Positions 22,122 to 32,624 are shown, counted from the stretch's first letter. The stretch: 64,000 nt of DNA from Curtobacterium flaccumfaciens (GCA_029689965.1 CP121450.1:248001-312000), one strand, 5' to 3'. The notes: a model not told the origin generated them from the sequence alone. Translations and numbers: made by a program.

Positions 22122-22955
22122 CTACGCGATCGGGGCCGGCGTCACGCCCAACGGGGCCAGGCCCGCAGCGCCGCCGTCGGCAGCGGTCAGCACCCAGATC
22201 CCGTCCGCGTGCACCGCGACGCTGTGCTCCCAGTGCGCCGCATCGGACCCGTCCAGCGTGCGTACCGTCCAGTCGTCGTCGTCCGTCGAGCTGTCGATCG
22301 TGCCGGCCGTGACCATCGGTTCGATGGCGACCACGAGACCGGGCTTGACCGCCGGGCCCGCGCCACGGACCCGGTAGTTGAACACGGGCGGGTCTTCGTG
22401 CATGGAACGGCCGATGCCGTGCCCGGTGTAGTCCTCGACGATGCCCCACGCACCGGTCCCGTCGATCGCGTCCTCGATCGCGGCACCGACCTCGTGCAGG
22501 TTCTTCGCGTGCGCGAGCGCGGCGATCCCGTGCCACAACGCGCGCTCCGTCGTGTCGCAGAGCGTCTGCCGAGCCTCGGCCGCACCGGCGTCGCCACCGG
22601 GGACGACGACCGTGAAGGCGCTGTCGCCGTTCCAGCCCTCGACCTCGGCACCGGCGTCCACCGAGACGATGTCGCCGGGCCGGAGCACGCGGTCGCCCGG
22701 GATGCCGTGCACGATCTCGTCGTTCACCGACACGCACAGCGTGTGGCGGTAGCCCGGCACCAGCTGGAAGTTCGGGATGCCGCCGCCGTCACGGATGACC
22801 TGCTCGGCGATCGTGTCGAGCGCACCCGTGGTGACGCCGGGACGGACGGCCGCACGGACTGCGTCCAGGGCGGCCGCGGTCAGCAGACCGGGGCGCACCA
22901 TGGCGCGGAGCTCCTCCGGTGTCTTGTAGATCGAGGGCTTGCGGAAGCGGACCAC
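22122..22955 (-). CDS. map: type I methionine aminopeptidase
   Basis: Removes the initiator Met from nascent proteins. 277 residues, GTG start. The pita-bread metalloprotease signs are all present: NDEIVHGIP, the metal ligands in VSVDAGAEVEGWNGDSAFT (two Asp), GHGIGRSMHEDP (His), VVAIEPMVT (Glu) and the final Glu in HWEHSVAV. The gene follows adk by 6 bp, part of the secY-adk-map unit common in bacteria. Confidence 0.96.
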   Translation of the reverse strand: MVRFRKPSIYKTPEELRAMVRPGLLTAAALDAVRAAVRPGVTTGALDTIAEQVIRDGGGIPNFQLVPGYRHTLCVSVNDEIVHGIPGDRVLRPGDIVSVDAGAEVEGWNGDSAFTVVVPGGDAGAAEARQTLCDTTERALWHGIAALAHAKNLHEVGAAIEDAIDGTGAWGIVEDYTGHGIGRSMHEDPPVFNYRVRGAGPAVKPGLVVAIEPMVTAGTIDSSTDDDDWTVRTLDGSDAAHWEHSVAVHADGIWVLTAADGGAAGLAPLGVTPAPIA

Positions 22956-22961
22956 GTGGCG

Positions 22962-23552
22962 TCAGACGCCCGCGGTCAGCCCGCGCGACGACAGTGCGAC
23001 CTGGATGCGGTCGCCCACCTCGTCGATGCCGCCGAGGCCGTCGACGTCCACGACGAGCCCGCGCTCGCCGTAGGCCGCCACGATCGGGGCCGTCTGCTCG
23101 GTGTAGACCTGCTGACGACGACGGATGGTCTCCTCGTTGTCGTCGCTGCGGCCCTGCTGCTCGGCGCGCTTCAGGAGACGGCCCACGAGCTCGTCCTGGT
23201 CGGCGACGAGCTGGATGACCGCGTCGATCCCGGCACCCTGCTCGGCGAGCAGCGCGTCGAGGTACTCGACCTGCCCCACGGTCCTCGGGTAGCCGTCGAG
23301 GAGGAAACCGCCCTCGGCGTCGGGTTCGTGCAGACGCGACTTCACGAGCTCGTTGGTCAGGGAGTCAGGGACGTAGTCGCCCGCGTCCATGATCGCCTTC
23401 GCCTGCACGCCGAGCGGGGTGCCCTCTGCCACGTTCTTGCGGAAGATGTCGCCCGTGGAGACGGCCGGGATCCCGAACGCCTCGGCGATGCGGCCGGCCT
23501 GTGTGCCCTTCCCGGCTCCGGGAGGTCCGACGATGATGAGACGTGCGCTCAA
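22962..23552 (-). CDS. adk: adenylate kinase
   Basis: Interconverts ATP plus AMP with two ADP. 196 residues, intact: P-loop [15 protein letters not shown]-binding STGDIFRKN and [11 protein letters not shown], and the lid region [17 protein letters not shown]. It is the short-lid form without a zinc knuckle. The start is a TTG whose last two bases overlap the secY stop (TTGA), so translation is probably coupled to secY. Confidence 0.96.
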   Translation of the reverse strand: MSARLIIVGPPGAGKGTQAGRIAEAFGIPAVSTGDIFRKNVAEGTPLGVQAKAIMDAGDYVPDSLTNELVKSRLHEPDAEGGFLLDGYPRTVGQVEYLDALLAEQGAGIDAVIQLVADQDELVGRLLKRAEQQGRSDDNEETIRRRQQVYTEQTAPIVAAYGERGLVVDVDGLGGIDEVGDRIQVALSSRGLTAGV

Positions 23553-24871
23553 CGGAGAAGCCCTTCGTAGTGACGTTGCTGCAGCTGCGAGTCGATCTGC
23601 TTCACGGTCTCGAGGCCGACACCCACGATGATGAGGATGCTCGCGCCGCCGAACGGGAAGTTCTGGTTCGCACCGAAGAACGCCAGCGCAGCCAGCGGGA
23701 TCAGCGCGATGAGACCGAGGTACAGGGAGCCGGGCAACGTCACCCGGGTCAGGACGTAGTCGAGGTACTCAGCGGTCGGACGGCCGGCCCGGATGCCCGG
23801 GATGAAGCCGCCGTACTTCTTCATGTTGTCGGCGACCTCTTCGGGGTTGAAGGTGATCGCGACGTAGAAGTACGTGAACCCGACGATGAGCAGGAAGTAC
23901 AGGACCATGTAGAACCAGTTGTCACCCGAGGTCAGGTTGCTCTGGATCCAGGTCACCCACGCGGCCGGCTCGGTGCCGTCGGAGGGCTGGTTGAACTGCG
24001 CGACCAGTGCCGGCAGGTACAGCAGCGACGAGGCGAAGATGACGGGCACGACGCCGGCCATGTTCACCTTGATCGGGATGTAGGTGTTGTTGCCGCCGTA
24101 GGTGCGTCGACCGACCATGCGCTTGGCGTACTGGACGGGGATGCGCCGCTGCGACTGCTCGACGAAGACGACGGCCATCATGATCACCAGGCCGACGAGG
24201 ATGACGAACAGGAAGAGCTCGAAGCCGTTCGACTGCTCGATCGCCCAGAGGGCCGACGGGAACTGCGCCGCGATCGACGTGAAGATGAGGAGCGACATGC
24301 CGTTGCCGATGCCGCGCTCGGTGACGAGCTCGCCCATCCACATGATGAGGCCGGTGCCGGCGGTCAGGGTGACGACCATGAGCATGATCGCGTACCAGCT
24401 GTCGTTCGAGATGATCGACGAGCAGGAGGACGACGCGTTCGTGCCGAAGAGGGCACCCGAGCGCGCGACCGTGATGAGCGTGGTGGACTGCAGGACACCC
24501 AGCGCGATGGTGAGGTAGCGCGTGTACTGGGTCAGCTTCGCCTGACCGGACTGGCCCTCCTTGTAGAGGGCGTCGAAGTGCGGGATGACCACGCGCAGCA
24601 GCTGCACGATGATCGACGACGTGATGTACGGCATGATGCCGAGCGCGAAGACGGAGAAGCTTCAGCAGCGCGCCACCGGAGAACAGGTTGATCAGGTCGT
24701 AGAGGCCCTGCTGCGACGATGCACTGGCGAGGCAGGTCTGCACGGAGGCGTAGTCGACGAACGGCGCGGGGATGTACGACCCAGGCGGAACAGCGCGATG
24801 ATCGCGAGGGTGAAGCCGATCTTCTTGCGAAGGTCTGGGGTGCGCATGATGCGCGCGACCGCTCTGAACAC
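23549..24871 (-). CDS. secY: preprotein translocase subunit SecY
   Basis: The pore of the Sec translocon. 440 residues after repair, ten membrane helices. It starts [17 protein letters not shown] (GTG), then [16 protein letters not shown], the plug region [24 protein letters not shown], and the cytosolic loop [20 protein letters not shown] with RPGPTAEYL-type residues. Two indels that cancel in length: a missing base near 24784 (FRLGSYIP) and an extra T near 24661 (AGCTTC for AGCTC, LLKLSVFALG). Separated from rplO by a strong hairpin, so secY-adk-map may have its own promoter; none was obvious. Confidence 0.96.
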
Positions 24872-24980
24872 GAGGACTCCGAACTTCTGGGACCGGCGGT
24901 CCGATGCAGGACCGTCACCGGTGTGGTCGGCAGGGCCGACCTGGCCGGCGGATGCCGGCCACTGTCAGAGGAAACCGTAA

Positions 24981-25012
24981 CGGCGGCCCGTGCGCAAACG
25001 CACGGGCCGCCG
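24981..25012 (-). terminator. terminator after rplO
   Basis: CGGCGGCCCGTGCG (24981-24994) pairs perfectly with CGCACGGGCCGCCG (24999-25012) around a 4-nt loop, 7 bp past the rplO stop. It ends or attenuates the spc operon before secY. Confidence 0.85.
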
Positions 25013-25018
25013 ACGGGA

Positions 25019-25483
25019 TTACTGGGAGACGGTGCCGCCAGCAGCCGCGATCTTCTCGGCCGCGGAGGCCGAGACCTTGTCGACCGAGACCGTGACCTTC
25101 ACGCTGATGTCACCCTGACCGAGAACCTTGACCTTCTCGTTCTTGCGGACGGCGCCCTTGGCGACCAGGTCCGCGACGGTGACGTCGCCACCGTTCGGGT
25201 AAAGCTCCGCGATCTTGTCCAGGTTCACGACCTGGTACTCGACACGGAACGGGTTCTTGAACCCACGGAGCTTCGGGGTGCGCATGTGCAGCGGCATCTG
25301 CCCACCCTCGAAGCCGACCTTGACCTGGTACCGGGCCTTCGTGCCCTTGGTACCGCGGCCGGCGGTCTTGCCCTTCGAGCCCTCACCACGACCGACGCGG
25401 GTGCGTGCCTTCTTGGCACCCTCGGCGGGGCGGAGGTGGTGCAGCTTCAGCACCTGCACGCGCTCGTTCTTCTCGTCGCTCAT
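25019..25483 (-). CDS. rplO: 50S ribosomal protein L15
   Basis: 154 residues, intact. The glycine- and lysine-rich N-terminal arm ([18 protein letters not shown]) that threads through 23S rRNA is present, then [19 protein letters not shown]. The ATG overlaps the rpmD stop (ATGA). Last gene of the S10-spc run in this arrangement, followed by a hairpin. Confidence 0.97.
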   Translation of the reverse strand: MSDEKNERVQVLKLHHLRPAEGAKKARTRVGRGEGSKGKTAGRGTKGTKARYQVKVGFEGGQMPLHMRTPKLRGFKNPFRVEYQVVNLDKIAELYPNGGDVTVADLVAKGAVRKNEKVKVLGQGDISVKVTVSVDKVSASAAEKIAAAGGTVSQ

Positions 25484-25665
25484 GCGTCGACCTCCTCGAC
25501 CTTCACGAGGTGCGCGACCGTCGCGACGTACCCGCGGTTCTGGGAGTTGTCCTCACGCTCGACCGTCTGGCCGATGCGCTTGAGACCCAGGCTGCGGAGC
25601 GTGTCGCGCTGGTACTGCTTCTCGCTGATAACGGACTTCGTCTGCGTGATCTTCAGCGTCGCCAT
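25480..25665 (-). CDS. rpmD: 50S ribosomal protein L30
   Basis: 61 residues, intact: [34 protein letters not shown] and [15 protein letters not shown] are typical bacterial L30. The ATG overlaps the rpsE stop by one base (TGATG) and its own stop overlaps the rplO start. Confidence 0.97.
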   Translation of the reverse strand: MATLKITQTKSVISEKQYQRDTLRSLGLKRIGQTVEREDNSQNRGYVATVAHLVKVEEVDA

Positions 25666-26402
25666 CACGCACCTGCCTTCTCGGACGCGGCGCGCAGAGC
25701 GGCAGCCTCGGCCTGGAGCAGACGGGCCGGGACGACCCGGTCGACGTCGAGGCCACGACGGCTTGCGACGGCGCGGGGCTCCTCGAGCTGCTGCAGCGCC
25801 TCGACGGTCGCGTGCACGATGTTGATGGCGTTGGACGAACCGAGCGACTTGCTCAGGACGTCGTGGATGCCCGCGCACTCGAGGACGGCGCGAACCGGAC
25901 CACCGGCGATGACACCGGTACCGGCGGCGGCCGGACGGAGGAGCACGACACCGGCAGCGGCCTCACCCTGCACCGGGTGCGGGATGGTGTTGCCGACGCG
26001 CGGGACGCGGAAGAAGTTCTTCTTCGCCTCCTCGACACCCTTCGAGATGGCGGTCGGGACCTCGCGGGCCTTGCCGTAGCCGACGCCCACGAGACCGTTG
26101 CCGTCACCGACGACGACGAGCGCGGTGAAGCTGAAGCGACGACCACCCTTGACGACCTTGGAGACGCGGTTGATCGTCACGACGCGCTCGAGGAACTGGC
26201 TGTCGCCACCGCGGTTGTTGCGGTCGCGGCCCTGCTGACGGTCGCGGCCGCCACCACGGCGTCCGCGGTTGTCGTTCGAGTCGCGGTTGTTCGACGCGGA
26301 GCCCGCGGCGGTCTCGACGGGGCGCTCGGCCGTGGCCGGGGCCTCGGCGGTGGGCGTCGTCTCGACCTTGGCGTCTTCGTTCGTGTTCGCGATGTCGCTC
26401 AC
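25665..26402 (-). CDS. rpsE: 30S ribosomal protein S5 with long Arg/Asn/Gly-rich N-terminal extension
   Basis: Helps form the mRNA entry tunnel and affects decoding fidelity. 245 residues, longer than the usual 165-200. The extra N-terminus has an acidic start, then a disordered stretch ([32 protein letters not shown]). The conserved core starts at [20 protein letters not shown] and contains [33 protein letters not shown] and [11 protein letters not shown]. Its start overlaps the rplR stop by 4 bp. Confidence 0.97.
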   Translation of the reverse strand: MSDIANTNEDAKVETTPTAEAPATAERPVETAAGSASNNRDSNDNRGRRGGGRDRQQGRDRNNRGGDSQFLERVVTINRVSKVVKGGRRFSFTALVVVGDGNGLVGVGYGKAREVPTAISKGVEEAKKNFFRVPRVGNTIPHPVQGEAAAGVVLLRPAAAGTGVIAGGPVRAVLECAGIHDVLSKSLGSSNAINIVHATVEALQQLEEPRAVASRRGLDVDRVVPARLLQAEAAALRAASEKAGA

Positions 26403-26770
26403 AGGTTCAGCCCTCCTTCACGGGCACCATCGGCGATCGCGGCGACGCGACCGGCGTACTTGCTACCACCGCGGTCGAAGACCACGGCCTCGACGCCGGC
26501 TGCCTTCGCACGCTCGGCGAGGAGCTCGCCGACGCGACGGGCCTTGGCGGTCTTGTCGCCGTCGAACGACCGGAGGTCGGCCTCCATCGTCGACGCGCTG
26601 GCGAGGGTGTGCCCCTTGGCGTCGTCGATGACCTGCACGAACACGTGGCGCGACGAGCGGGTGACGGCGAGACGCGGACGCGCCTCGGTGCCGGTGATCT
26701 TCTTGCGGAGACGGTTGTGACGGCGCGCCTTGGCGGCCGACTTGCTCTTACCTCGGATACCGAGAGCCAT
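26399..26770 (-). CDS. rplR: 50S ribosomal protein L18
   Basis: Binds 5S rRNA in the central protuberance. 123 residues, intact: basic N-terminus ([20 protein letters not shown]), [20 protein letters not shown] and [26 protein letters not shown] at the end. It follows rplF by 2 bp and overlaps rpsE by 4 bp. Confidence 0.97.
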   Translation of the reverse strand: MALGIRGKSKSAAKARRHNRLRKKITGTEARPRLAVTRSSRHVFVQVIDDAKGHTLASASTMEADLRSFDGDKTAKARRVGELLAERAKAAGVEAVVFDRGGSKYAGRVAAIADGAREGGLNL

Positions 26771-26772
26771 GG

Positions 26773-27309
26773 TTACTTACCAGCCTTTCCGGCCTTGCGG
26801 CGGATGACCTCGCCCGCGTAGCGGACACCCTTGCCCTTGTAGGGCTCGGGCTTGCGCAGCTTGCGGATGTTGGCTGCCACCTCACCGACGGACTGCTTGT
26901 CGATGCCGTTGACGGTGACCTTGTTGTTGCCCTCGACGGCGAAGCTGATGCCCGCGGGCGGCTCGACCGTGATGGGGTGGGAGTAACCGAGGGCGAACTC
27001 GATGTTGCTGCCCTTGGCCTGCACGCGGTAACCGGTCCCGACGACCTCGAGGCCCTTGGAGTAGCCCTGGGTGACGCCGATGATGTTGTTCGCGATGAGG
27101 GTACGGGTCAGGCCGTGGAGCGAACGCGACTCGCGCTCGTCGTCCGGACGGGTGACGAGGACCTGGTTGTCCTCGACCTTGGCCTGGATGGGCTCGGCGA
27201 CGGTGAGCGCGAGCTCACCCTTCGGGCCCTTGACCGCCACGGTCTGGCCGTCGATGGAGACGGTGACCCCGGCGGGGATGTCGATGGGAAGACGTCCGAT
27301 ACGAGACAT
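26773..27309 (-). CDS. rplF: 50S ribosomal protein L6
   Basis: Sits near the factor-binding site by the sarcin-ricin loop. 178 residues, intact: [60 protein letters not shown] and the C-terminal signature [16 protein letters not shown]. It starts 6 bp downstream of the rpsH stop. Confidence 0.98.
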   Translation of the reverse strand: MSRIGRLPIDIPAGVTVSIDGQTVAVKGPKGELALTVAEPIQAKVEDNQVLVTRPDDERESRSLHGLTRTLIANNIIGVTQGYSKGLEVVGTGYRVQAKGSNIEFALGYSHPITVEPPAGISFAVEGNNKVTVNGIDKQSVGEVAANIRKLRKPEPYKGKGVRYAGEVIRRKAGKAGK

Positions 27310-27315
27310 TGTCGA

Positions 27316-27712
27316 TCACCACACGTAGGCGAGGACTTCCCCACCCACGCCCTTCTGCTCGGCTTCACGGTCGGTGAGCAGTCCCGACGAGGTCGAGAGG
27401 ATCGCCACGCCGAGGCCACCGAGGACCTGGGGATCTCCGTCGACTTCGCGTAGACCCGGAGGCCCGGCTTCGAGACGCGCTTGATGCCGGCGATCGAGCG
27501 CTCGCGCTCGGGCCGTACTTCAGGTCGATCGTGAGGGTCTGACCCACGCGGGCGTCCTCGATCTTCCACTCGCTGATGTAACCCTCGCGCTTGAGGATCT
27601 CGGCGATGTTCTTCTTCAGCTTGGAGCTGGGAAGCGAGACGGCGTCGTGGTGCGCCGAGTTCGCGTTCCGCAATCTGGTCAGCATGTCTGCGACCGGATC
27701 GGTCATCGTCAT
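27316..27712 (-). CDS. rpsH: 30S ribosomal protein S8
   Basis: A primary 16S rRNA-binding protein and, in model bacteria, a translational repressor of the spc operon. 132 residues after repair: [70 protein letters not shown], ending VLAYVW. Two bases are missing, near 27511 (KYGPERERSI) and 27433 (EIPQVLGG). A second in-frame ATG two codons later is possible. rpsH is separated from rplE by 153 bp containing a perfect hairpin. Confidence 0.95.
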
Positions 27713-27816
27713 GATGGTCGTCCATTCTTCGCCTGGTTTCGACACCCGTTCCACGAATGCCGACCTGAGCGATCGGGTGATCCGGGGGCGGTTCCCCTGG
27801 ATCGGTGTGTTCGTGC

Positions 27817-27852
27817 GTGCGGGCCGGAGGACGTGAATCCTCCGGCCCGCAC
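27817..27852 (-). terminator. perfect 15-bp hairpin between rplE and rpsH
   Basis: GTGCGGGCCGGAGGA (27817-27831) pairs perfectly with TCCTCCGGCCCGCAC (27838-27852) around a 6-nt loop, 13 bp past the rplE stop. It is as strong as the operon-end hairpins yet lies inside the spc operon. Confidence 0.7.
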
Positions 27853-27865
27853 CGCCCGAAGTATC

Positions 27866-28470
27866 TTAGACCGTCTGCTCGGCAGAACGGAACGGGAAGC
27901 CAAGCTGCTTGAGCAGCGCGCGGCCCTCGTCGTCCGACTTCGCGGTGGTCACGACGGTGATGTCGAAGCCACGCACGCGGTCGATGCGGTCCTGGTCGAT
28001 CTCGTGGAACACGGACTGCTCCGTGAGACCGAACGTGTAGTTGCCGTTGCCGTCGAACTGCTTGTCGCTGAGGCCGCGGAAGTCGCGGATGCGGGGCAGG
28101 GCGAGCGAGATCAGGCGGTCGAGGAACTCCCACGCGCGGTCGCCGCGGAGGGTGACGTGCGCGCCGATGGCCTGCCCCTCGCGCAGCTTGAACTGCGCGA
28201 TGGACTTGCGGGCCTTCGTGACCTGCGGCTTCTGACCCGTGATCGCCGTGAGGTCCTTGATGGCCCCCTCGATGATCTTCGAGTCGCGAGCGGCCTCGCC
28301 GACACCGGTGTTCACGACGACCTTGACCAGGCCGGGGACCTGGTGGACGTTCGCGTAGCCGAACTGCTCGGTGAGCGCCTTGGCGATCTCGTTCTTGTAC
28401 TTCTGCTTGAGGCGCGGCTGGGGGTTGCCGTGGTGGCAGCCTCAGTCGTCGCGGCAGTCGTGTCGGTCAT
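27866..28470 (-). CDS. rplE: 50S ribosomal protein L5
   Basis: Binds 5S rRNA and contacts P-site tRNA. 201 residues after repair: an extra Thr/Ala N-terminus of about 20 residues ([19 protein letters not shown]), then [52 protein letters not shown] and [10 protein letters not shown]. One C is missing near 28425 in the CCCCC run (ATPQPRL). Its ATG overlaps the rplX stop by one base. Confidence 0.96.
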
Positions 28471-28829
28471 CAAAGCTTCTCACCAGACTTCTTGGCGTAG
28501 CGGACGCGGACGGTCTTCTTGACGCCGTCCTTCTCCACCTCTTCGTTCCGGAAGCCGACGCGGGTCGGCTTCTTGGTCTTCGGGTCGACGATGGCGACGT
28601 TCGACACGTGGATCGGTGCCTCGTGCTGCTCGATGCCACCGGTCTTCGAACCGCGCTGGGTCTGGCCGACGCGGACGTGCTTCGTGACGAAGTTCACGCC
28701 CTCGACGACGACGCGCTCCTGGTCGCGGAGCACCTCGATGACCTTGCCCTGCTTGCCGCGGTCGCCGCCACGCTCCTGCGTGGCACCGGTGATGACCTCG
28801 ACGAGGTCACCCTTCTTGATGTTCGCCAT
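28470..28829 (-). CDS. rplX: 50S ribosomal protein L24
   Basis: An assembly initiator near the exit tunnel with a KOW motif: [54 protein letters not shown] and the [13 protein letters not shown] strand follow. 119 residues, intact. It starts 3 bp after the rplN stop. Confidence 0.97.
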   Translation of the reverse strand: MANIKKGDLVEVITGATQERGGDRGKQGKVIEVLRDQERVVVEGVNFVTKHVRVGQTQRGSKTGGIEQHEAPIHVSNVAIVDPKTKKPTRVGFRNEEVEKDGVKKTVRVRYAKKSGEKL

Positions 28830-28832
28830 GGC

Positions 28833-29201
28833 TTACAGCACCTCCGGCGCGAGCGAGATGATCTTCATGAACTTCTTGTCACGGAGCTCGCGACCGACCG
28901 GACCGAAGATGCGCGTACCGCGCGGGTCGCCGTCGGCCTTGAGGATCACTGCCGCGTTCTCGTCGAACTTGATGTAGGAGCCGTCCTGACGACGGGTCTC
29001 CTTCTTGGTGCGAACGATGACCGCCTTGACGACGTCACCCTTCTTCACGTTGCCGCCGGGGATGGCGTCCTTCACCGTGGCGACGATGACGTCACCGAGA
29101 CCGGCGTAGCGACGACCCGAGCCACCGAGGACGCGGATGGTCAAGATCTCCTTGGCACCCGTGTTGTCGGCGACCTTGAGGCGGGATTCCTGCTGAATCA
29201 C
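28833..29201 (-). CDS. rplN: 50S ribosomal protein L14
   Basis: 122 residues, intact, the invariant length of the family. [50 protein letters not shown] and [16 protein letters not shown] are diagnostic. It forms intersubunit bridge B8 and binds RsfS in other bacteria (knowledge). Confidence 0.98.
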   Translation of the reverse strand: MIQQESRLKVADNTGAKEILTIRVLGGSGRRYAGLGDVIVATVKDAIPGGNVKKGDVVKAVIVRTKKETRRQDGSYIKFDENAAVILKADGDPRGTRIFGPVGRELRDKKFMKIISLAPEVL

Positions 29202-29232
29202 TGCTGTCTCCTATTCCGAAGCAGGCCGGGGC

Positions 29233-29517
29233 CTACTTGGCCTTCTCGAGGATCTCGACCAGGCGCCAGCGCTTCGAGGCGCTGAGGGGACGGGTCTCGC
29301 TGATCACGACGAGGTCGCCGACACCAGCGGTGCCGAGCTCGTCGTGGGCCTTCACCTTGGACGTGCGACGGATGATCTTGCCGTAGAGCGCGTGCTTCAC
29401 GCGGTCCTCGACCTCGACCACGATGGTCTTGTCCATCTTGTCGCTCGTCACGTAGCCACGACGCGTCTTGCGGTAGCCGCGAGCGGAGGCGGCGGAGTTC
29501 TTCTCTTCGGTCGCCAT
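29233..29517 (-). CDS. rpsQ: 30S ribosomal protein S17
   Basis: 94 residues, intact. The OB-fold core has [39 protein letters not shown] and [20 protein letters not shown]. It starts one base inside the rpmC stop, so the two are coupled. Confidence 0.97.
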   Translation of the reverse strand: MATEEKNSAASARGYRKTRRGYVTSDKMDKTIVVEVEDRVKHALYGKIIRRTSKVKAHDELGTAGVGDLVVISETRPLSASKRWRLVEILEKAK

Positions 29518-29837
29518 CAGTTCTCCTCGGCGGTCTCGGCCTCGGTCGACTCGGCCGGCTTCTCAGCCTTCTTCGACGTATTCTTGGCCTTGGTGGCGGT
29601 CTCGACGGGCGCGGGGGTGGCACGGATGCCGAGCTCGCGCTCGCGGAGGACGGTGTAGATACGGGCGATGTCGCGCTTGACGGCACGGAGACGACCGTGG
29701 CTCTCCAGCTGGCCGGTGGCCGACTGGAAGCGGAGGTTGAAGAGCTCCTCCTTGGCCTTCTTCAGTTCGTCAGCAAGACGCTCGTTCTCGAACGTGTCGA
29801 GCTCCGTCGGACGGAGCTCCTTGGAACCGATCGCCAT
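29517..29837 (-). CDS. rpmC: 50S ribosomal protein L29 with C-terminal tail
   Basis: Sits at the polypeptide exit, where nascent-chain factors dock. The core ([56 protein letters not shown]) is about 72 residues, the usual full length. Beyond it are about 34 more residues, Lys/Ala/Glu-rich, ending [11 protein letters not shown]. 106 residues in all. The start overlaps the rplP stop as TAATG. Confidence 0.96.
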   Translation of the reverse strand: MAIGSKELRPTELDTFENERLADELKKAKEELFNLRFQSATGQLESHGRLRAVKRDIARIYTVLRERELGIRATPAPVETATKAKNTSKKAEKPAESTEAETAEEN

Positions 29838-30256
29838 TATGCGTCGCCCTCCTCGCGCTTGATGATGCGTGCCTTGAGGGGCAGCTTGTGGATTGCACGG
29901 GTCAGCGCCTCGCGGGCGATGTCCTCGTTGACGCCGGAGAGCTCGAAGAGCACACGGCCCGGCTTGACGTTGGCGACCCACCACTCGGGGGAACCCTTAC
30001 CGGAACCCATGCGGGTCTCGGCCGGCTTCTTCGTGAGCGGACGGTCCGGGTAGATGTTGATCCACACCTTGCCGCCACGCTTGATGTGACGCGTCATGGC
30101 GATACGAGCGGACTCGATCTGACGGTTGGTCACGTACGCGGGCGTCAGCGCCTGGATGCCGTAGTCACCGAACGACACCTTGGTGCCACCGGTCGCCTGG
30201 CCCGAACGCTTCGGGTGGTGCTGCTTGCGGTGCTTGACTCGACGGGGAATAAGCAT
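29837..30256 (-). CDS. rplP: 50S ribosomal protein L16
   Basis: A late-assembly protein at the base of the central protuberance, next to A-site tRNA. 139 residues, intact: [61 protein letters not shown] block, and [20 protein letters not shown]. It lies 2 bp after rpsC. Confidence 0.98.
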   Translation of the reverse strand: MLIPRRVKHRKQHHPKRSGQATGGTKVSFGDYGIQALTPAYVTNRQIESARIAMTRHIKRGGKVWINIYPDRPLTKKPAETRMGSGKGSPEWWVANVKPGRVLFELSGVNEDIAREALTRAIHKLPLKARIIKREEGDA

Positions 30257-30258
30257 GG

Positions 30259-31056
30259 TTACGCCTCAACTCCTGCGCCGGCCGGCGCGTCCTGCGGGGC
30301 CTGCTGCTGACGGCCGCCACGGTCGCCGCCACGACGGTCGCCGCGCTCGCCACGCGGGCCGCCACGACGCTCCGGGCGCGACGAACGCTGGTTCGCCTGC
30401 TCGCGAGCGAGCTCCTTGTTCGTGATGTCGCCCTTGTAGATCCAGACCTTCACGCCGATGCGGCCGAACGTGGTCCGGGCCTCGTAGAAGCCGTAGTCGA
30501 TGTTCGCGCGGAGCGTGTGCAGGGGCACGCGGCCCTCGCGGTAGAACTCCGAGCGCGACATCTCGGCGCCGCCGAGACGACCCGACACCTGGATGCGGAC
30601 ACCCTTGGCGCCGGCGCGCTGCGCACCCTGCAGGCCCTTGCGCATGGCGCGACGGAACGCGACACGAGCGGAGAGCTGCTCGGCGATGCCCTGCGCGACG
30701 AGCTGGGCCTCGGTCTCGGGGTTCTTGACCTCGAGGATGTTGAGCTGGATCTGCTTCTTGGTCAGCTTCTCGAGCTCGCCACGGACGCGCTCCGCCTCGG
30801 CGCCGCGGCGACCGATGACGATGCCCGGTCGCGCGGTGTGGATGTCCACGCGGACACGGTCACGGGTGCGCTCGAGCTCGATGCGGGCGACGCCGGCGCG
30901 GTCGAGGGTCTTCTTCAGGTACTCGCGCACCTTGATGTCCTCGGCCACGTAGTCGGCGTAACGCTGACCCGGCTTCGTGCTGTCGGTGAACCAGTGCGAG
31001 ACGTGGTCCGTCGTGATCCCGAGACGGAAGCCGTACGGGTTGACCTTCTGGCCCAT
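30259..31056 (-). CDS. rpsC: 30S ribosomal protein S3 with Arg/Gly-rich C-terminal tail
   Basis: Lines the mRNA entry tunnel. 265 residues. KH domain and core: [77 protein letters not shown] and [15 protein letters not shown]. The last 45 or so residues are a disordered Arg/Gly tail ([20 protein letters not shown]), ending in an Ala/Gly/Gln-rich stretch. Overlaps the rplV stop by one base. Confidence 0.97.
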   Translation of the reverse strand: MGQKVNPYGFRLGITTDHVSHWFTDSTKPGQRYADYVAEDIKVREYLKKTLDRAGVARIELERTRDRVRVDIHTARPGIVIGRRGAEAERVRGELEKLTKKQIQLNILEVKNPETEAQLVAQGIAEQLSARVAFRRAMRKGLQGAQRAGAKGVRIQVSGRLGGAEMSRSEFYREGRVPLHTLRANIDYGFYEARTTFGRIGVKVWIYKGDITNKELAREQANQRSSRPERRGGPRGERGDRRGGDRGGRQQQAPQDAPAGAGVEA

Positions 31057-31448
31057 TACTTGCTCGCCTTCTTGCTCGTCGCGGCAACCTCGACCTCATC
31101 CGGCGTCGCGAGGACGACCGTGATGTGGCTGGTGCGCTTGTTGATGCGGAAGGCGCGGCCCTGGGCGCGCGGCTGGAACCGCTTCAGGGTCGTGCCTTCG
31201 TCGACGAAGACGCGGCTCACGTAGAGGTCGCGCTCGTCGAGGAAGCTGTTCGTCGAGTCCGCCTTCACCCGGGCGTTCGCGATCGCCGAGGCGACCAGCT
31301 TGTACACGGGCTCCGAAGCGCCCTGCGGGGCGAACTTCAGGATGGCGAGGGCCTCGTGGGCCTGCTTGCCGCGGATCAGCTCGATGACGCGACGGGCCTT
31401 CTGAGGCGTGACGCGGATGTGTCGCACGCGTGCGATCGACTCCACCAT
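31056..31448 (-). CDS. rplV: 50S ribosomal protein L22
   Basis: Its beta hairpin lines the exit tunnel and is a macrolide-resistance site. 130 residues, intact: [40 protein letters not shown], and the tunnel loop [20 protein letters not shown]. No insertion or deletion in the loop is visible. Confidence 0.97.
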   Translation of the reverse strand: MVESIARVRHIRVTPQKARRVIELIRGKQAHEALAILKFAPQGASEPVYKLVASAIANARVKADSTNSFLDERDLYVSRVFVDEGTTLKRFQPRAQGRAFRINKRTSHITVVLATPDEVEVAATSKKASK

Positions 31449-31473
31449 TTCGTTCCTCCTCTGCGTCGCCGCG

Positions 31474-31755
31474 TTAGCGGCGACGGCCCTTCTTGTCGTC
31501 CTTCACGTGACCACGGAAGGTGCGGGTCGGCGCGAACTCGCCAAGCTTGTGACCGACCATCGACTCGGTGACGAACACCGGGATGTGCTTGCGGCCGTCG
31601 TGCACGGCGATCGTGTGCCCGAGCATGTTCGGGACGATCATCGAGCGGCGCGACCAGGTGCGGATCACGTTCTTGGTGTTGGCCTCGTTCTGCGTGACGA
31701 CCTTGCGGAGCAGGTGCTCGTCGACGAAGGGGCCCTTCTTCAGACTGCGTGGCAT
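31474..31755 (-). CDS. rpsS: 30S ribosomal protein S19
   Basis: 93 residues, intact: [72 protein letters not shown] head protein at the intersubunit bridge B1a. It sits 11 bp downstream of rplB. Confidence 0.98.
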   Translation of the reverse strand: MPRSLKKGPFVDEHLLRKVVTQNEANTKNVIRTWSRRSMIVPNMLGHTIAVHDGRKHIPVFVTESMVGHKLGEFAPTRTFRGHVKDDKKGRRR

Positions 31756-31766
31756 CTTCTGAACTC

Positions 31767-32606
31767 CTACTTGCGCTTCTTGCCGGCGTTACGGCGACGG
31801 ACGATGAGCTTGTCGCTCGGCTTGTTCGGCTTGCGCGTGCGACCCTCGGCCTGACCCCACGGGCTGACCGGGTGACGACCACCGGAGGTCTTGCCCTCGC
31901 CACCACCGTGCGGGTGGTCGATCGGGTTCATCGCGACACCACGCACGGTCGGGCGGACGCCCTTCCAGCGCATGCGGCCGGCCTTGCCCCAGTTGATGTT
32001 CGACTGCTCGGCGTTGCCGACCTCGCCGATCGTGGCGCGGCAGCGGGCGTCGACGTTGCGGACCTCGCCCGACGGCAGGCGGAGCTGCGCGTAGGGGCCG
32101 TCCTTGGCGACGAGACGCACCGAGGCGCCGGCCGAACGCGCGAGCTTCGCGCCGCCACCGGGGCGGAGCTCGATCGCGTGCACGACGGTACCGACGGGGA
32201 TGTTGCGGAGCGGCAGGTTGTTGCCCGGCTTGATGTCGGCGCCGGGACCCTGCTCGACGACGTCGCCCTGCTTAAGCTTGTTCGGCGCGATGATGTAGCG
32301 CTTCGTGCCGTCCACGTAGTGCAGGAGCGCGATGCGAGCCGTGCGGTTGGGGTCGTACTCGATGTGCGCGACCTTGGCGTCCACGCCGTCCTTGTCGTGA
32401 CGACGGAAGTCGATCACGCGGTACTGGCGCTTGTGGCCACCACCGATGTGACGGGTCGTGATGCGGCCCGAGCTGTTGCGGCCACCGGTCTTCGGCAGCG
32501 GACGAAGCAGCGACTTCTCCGGCGTCGAACGGGTGATCTCGGCGAAGTCGGCGACCGACGAGCCGCGACGACCCGGGGTCGTCGGCTTGTAGTTACGAAT
32601 AGCCAT
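31767..32606 (-). CDS. rplB: 50S ribosomal protein L2
   Basis: Needed for subunit joining and peptidyl-transferase assembly. 279 residues, intact: [60 protein letters not shown], and the conserved C-terminal block [20 protein letters not shown] with the functionally key His in HPHGG. Confidence 0.98.
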   Translation of the reverse strand: MAIRNYKPTTPGRRGSSVADFAEITRSTPEKSLLRPLPKTGGRNSSGRITTRHIGGGHKRQYRVIDFRRHDKDGVDAKVAHIEYDPNRTARIALLHYVDGTKRYIIAPNKLKQGDVVEQGPGADIKPGNNLPLRNIPVGTVVHAIELRPGGGAKLARSAGASVRLVAKDGPYAQLRLPSGEVRNVDARCRATIGEVGNAEQSNINWGKAGRMRWKGVRPTVRGVAMNPIDHPHGGGEGKTSGGRHPVSPWGQAEGRTRKPNKPSDKLIVRRRNAGKKRK

Positions 32607-32624
32607 GATTTATCCCTCTGGTCC

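Noticed and set aside
24650..24800. Programmed frameshifting or a pseudogene in secY
   Set aside because: Two errors (a lost base and a gained T) of the same types as in dozens of other genes; no slippery site with stem-loop was seen.
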